Shown here: positions 62,547 to 64,000 of the stretch, piece after piece | How the letters are laid out: each line of letters begins with the position of its first letter | Numbering within the stretch: position 1 is the stretch's first letter | Source of the DNA: WHSW01 sp963740055 | GTDB taxonomy: Bacteria > Actinomycetota > Thermoleophilia > Solirubrobacterales > 70-9 | Length of the DNA: 64,000 nucleotides | Assembly (NCBI GenBank): GCA_963740055.1 | Contig: CAVUCL010000005.1 | Span: 620,001-684,000 of the forward strand | Reading direction: 5' to 3' | Position numbers and translations under genes: made by a program | The notes under the pieces: generated by a model | The model's input: the letters and a program-made list of their open reading frames with translations, nothing else | Told to the model about the DNA's origin: nothing | Databases searched by the model: none

Positions 62547-63547
62547 GCCGCGGGCTGAAGATCGCGCTCGGGCTCCTGGTCGCGCTCGCGGCGTTGCTGC
62601 TCGTGAACATGGCGATCGTCGACAACCAGACCGAGGAGGCGGAGGCGACGATCGACGGCGGGCAGATCCTCGAGCTGCCCGGCGGCGAGGTCCAGGTCTA
62701 CGAGCAGGGGCCCTCCACCGGGAGCCCGATCGTGCTCCTGCACTGCTACGGGTGCTCGCTGCACTGGTGGGACCGGCTGGCGCCGATCCTCGCCCGCGAC
62801 CACCGGGTGATCCGGATCGACCTGCTCGGGCACGGCGGCTCGCAGAAGCCGTCGGGCGGATATGAGATCGAAGAGCAGGCGGCCCTGGTGGCGGGTGCAC
62901 TCGATCAGCTCGGGGTCCAGGGCGCCGTCGTCGTCGGCCATTCGATGGGGTTCTCGGTCGCGACCGCGCTCGCCGAGCGCGCGACCCAGCTCGTCGACCG
63001 CCTGGTCAACATCGACGACGGCCCGAACGGCGACCTCTGCGAGCTTTCGACCCTGGCCGAGGTCGCGTTCGCGCCGGTCATCGGCCAGGCGCTGTGGCGG
63101 GTCTCCCCGGACTTCGCGGTCGAGGACGGCTACAGCTCCGCGTTCGCGCCCGGATACGAGATCGCCGACGGATTCGACGACCCAGACCAGGTGATCGCCG
63201 ACCACGACGCGATGACCTACACCGCGTTTCGCGAGGCGAGCGACGCGAACTCCGACTACGTCGACGAGCTCGCGCTCGACCAGCGCCTGCGCCAGATCCC
63301 GGTGCCGCTGCTCTCGATCTTCGGGACCGAGGATCAGATCTGCGACCCCGAGGAGTCGCAGGCCGCCTACGGCGCGCTGCCCGGAGCGCGGACCGCCGAC
63401 GTTCGCGGCGCCGGCCACTCGCCGAATGTCGAGAAGCCCGCTGAGACCGCGGCGCTGATCAACGAGTTCGCCCTCGATCCCGGCGACGACACCGCCGGCG
63501 CGCCGCCGCGGAACGTCGGGCAGCGCAAGCGCAAGCGCAGCGGTTAG
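62543..63547 (+). CDS. Membrane-anchored alpha/beta hydrolase
   Basis: 334 aa from GTG 62543. One N-terminal helix (ALGLLVALAALLLVNMAIV) anchors it; the hydrolase faces outward. Seen: HCYGCSLHWW, DLLGHGGS, VVVGHSMGFSVA (nucleophile Ser), FGTEDQICDPEE (acid Asp) and GAGHSPNVEKP (His). The C-terminus is basic (QRKRKRSG). Substrate unknown. Confidence 0.85.
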   Translation: MSRGLKIALGLLVALAALLLVNMAIVDNQTEEAEATIDGGQILELPGGEVQVYEQGPSTGSPIVLLHCYGCSLHWWDRLAPILARDHRVIRIDLLGHGGSQKPSGGYEIEEQAALVAGALDQLGVQGAVVVGHSMGFSVATALAERATQLVDRLVNIDDGPNGDLCELSTLAEVAFAPVIGQALWRVSPDFAVEDGYSSAFAPGYEIADGFDDPDQVIADHDAMTYTAFREASDANSDYVDELALDQRLRQIPVPLLSIFGTEDQICDPEESQAAYGALPGARTADVRGAGHSPNVEKPAETAALINEFALDPGDDTAGAPPRNVGQRKRKRSG

Positions 63548-63888
63548 CCGCCGCCGGCCACCTGCCACCGCCCGCCGGCCTTCGCCCACTCGTTCAGGTG
63601 CTCGACCGAGCAGAAGCGGTCGGCGACCCGGTGCTCGCCGCGGTGGCGGACGAGGAGCACCTGGACCTCGCCGAGCTCGGCGTCGCAGTGCGAGCAGCGC
63701 TGCGGACCCGAGTCGGGCTCGGGCTCGTCGTCGATCGCGCCCGCGTCCCAATGCGCGCCCTGGATCGCCCAGGGGACGACATGCTCGAGCCGGCAGAACG
63801 CCGCCCGGCGCTCACCCGCGGGCTCGTAGGCGCGAAAGCCGTCGTCGGCCTCGACCTCGACCCCGCACCAAGTACAGCTCTCAGCCAT
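63544..63888 (-). CDS. Double zinc-ribbon-like protein
   Basis: 114 aa from ATG 63888. CTWCGVEVEADDGFRAY, FCRLEHVVPWAIQG, RCSHCDAELGEVQVLLV and FCSVEHLNEWAKAGG show two CxxC...C..EH units, which suggest a repeated treble-clef or ribbon. No function recognised. Its stop overlaps the convergent hydrolase stop by 4 nt. The 112 bases to the window end hold no clear gene. Confidence 0.7.
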   Translation of the reverse strand: MAESCTWCGVEVEADDGFRAYEPAGERRAAFCRLEHVVPWAIQGAHWDAGAIDDEPEPDSGPQRCSHCDAELGEVQVLLVRHRGEHRVADRFCSVEHLNEWAKAGGRWQVAGGG

Positions 63889-64000
63889 CGATCGAATCGC
63901 CTCGGCCGCCCATCGTGGCTGAGCATAGTCGCGGGCCGGCCGCCCGCAACTGGACGAATTGTCTAGAGAAGGGTGCGGGCGATCCAAACCGCGGGGGTCT

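Overview
The window is about 70% GC, densely coded and arranged in tightly overlapping operons with ATGA and GTGA start/stop overlaps. The gene set (MurT, SepF, FHA protein plus FtsR-like MerR, SigB/F-type sigma factor, RsiG-like protein, HisZ with short HisG, wax-ester synthase, DUF3052 protein) points to an actinobacterium. It looks most like class Thermoleophilia (Solirubrobacterales or Gaiellales); that placement is inference from gene content and style, not from a search. No rRNA, tRNA, CRISPR array, insertion sequence or prophage was recognised.

Layout. 0-5.5 kb: cell-wall MurT, a lipid kinase-like protein, methyltransferase, secreted cyclophilin, peroxiredoxin, hydrolase. 5.4-9.5 kb: a stress-regulation unit, with a GHKL anti-sigma factor convergent with a SigB/F-type sigma gene that carries its own GTTT-N16-GGGTAA promoter, then an ABC exporter. 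9.5-19 kb: redox and envelope genes (FMO, YqgE, thioredoxin, CcdA, an RlpA-like protein under a c-di-AMP riboswitch, WS/DGAT, cupredoxin, multicopper oxidase). 19-25 kb: K+ channel, GH3 enzyme, metalloprotease, NAD synthetase. 25-30.2 kb: membrane regulator, AGPS-like oxidase, and an RsiG-like / FHA / MerR regulatory operon. 30.2-33.9 kb: PgsA-like, ProS and IspG. 33.9-39.1 kb: an accessory segment with a candidate small RNA, small orphan genes and an acyl-CoA synthetase. 39.1-52.4 kb: a long conserved housekeeping series on the minus strand (cca, pgeF, yggS, sepF, proC, yggT, lspA, rluD-like, rpsB, tsf, pyrH, frr, uppS, cdsA, dxr, rseP) broken by a plus-strand endonuclease IV gene. 52.4-63.9 kb: a PQQ-type propeller protein, the histidine operon (hisZ-hisG-hisD-hisB-hisH-hisA and a detached hisF), MurA, an HD protein, a hydrolase and a zinc-ribbon protein.

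Three broad points. (1) Between about 11.3 and 36.4 kb, twelve otherwise well conserved genes, including the essential proS and ispG, are broken by single-base indels; genes outside that span look intact. Most breaks can be repaired by adding or removing one base, so sequencing or assembly error is more likely than gene decay. (2) Many genes have a TAnnnT or CACAAT hexamer 5-8 nt before the start codon and no Shine-Dalgarno sequence, suggesting widespread leaderless transcription. (3) Second-messenger inputs are visible for both c-di-AMP (riboswitch before rlpA) and c-di-GMP (single RsiG motif). MurA has Asp at the usual catalytic Cys, which predicts fosfomycin resistance.
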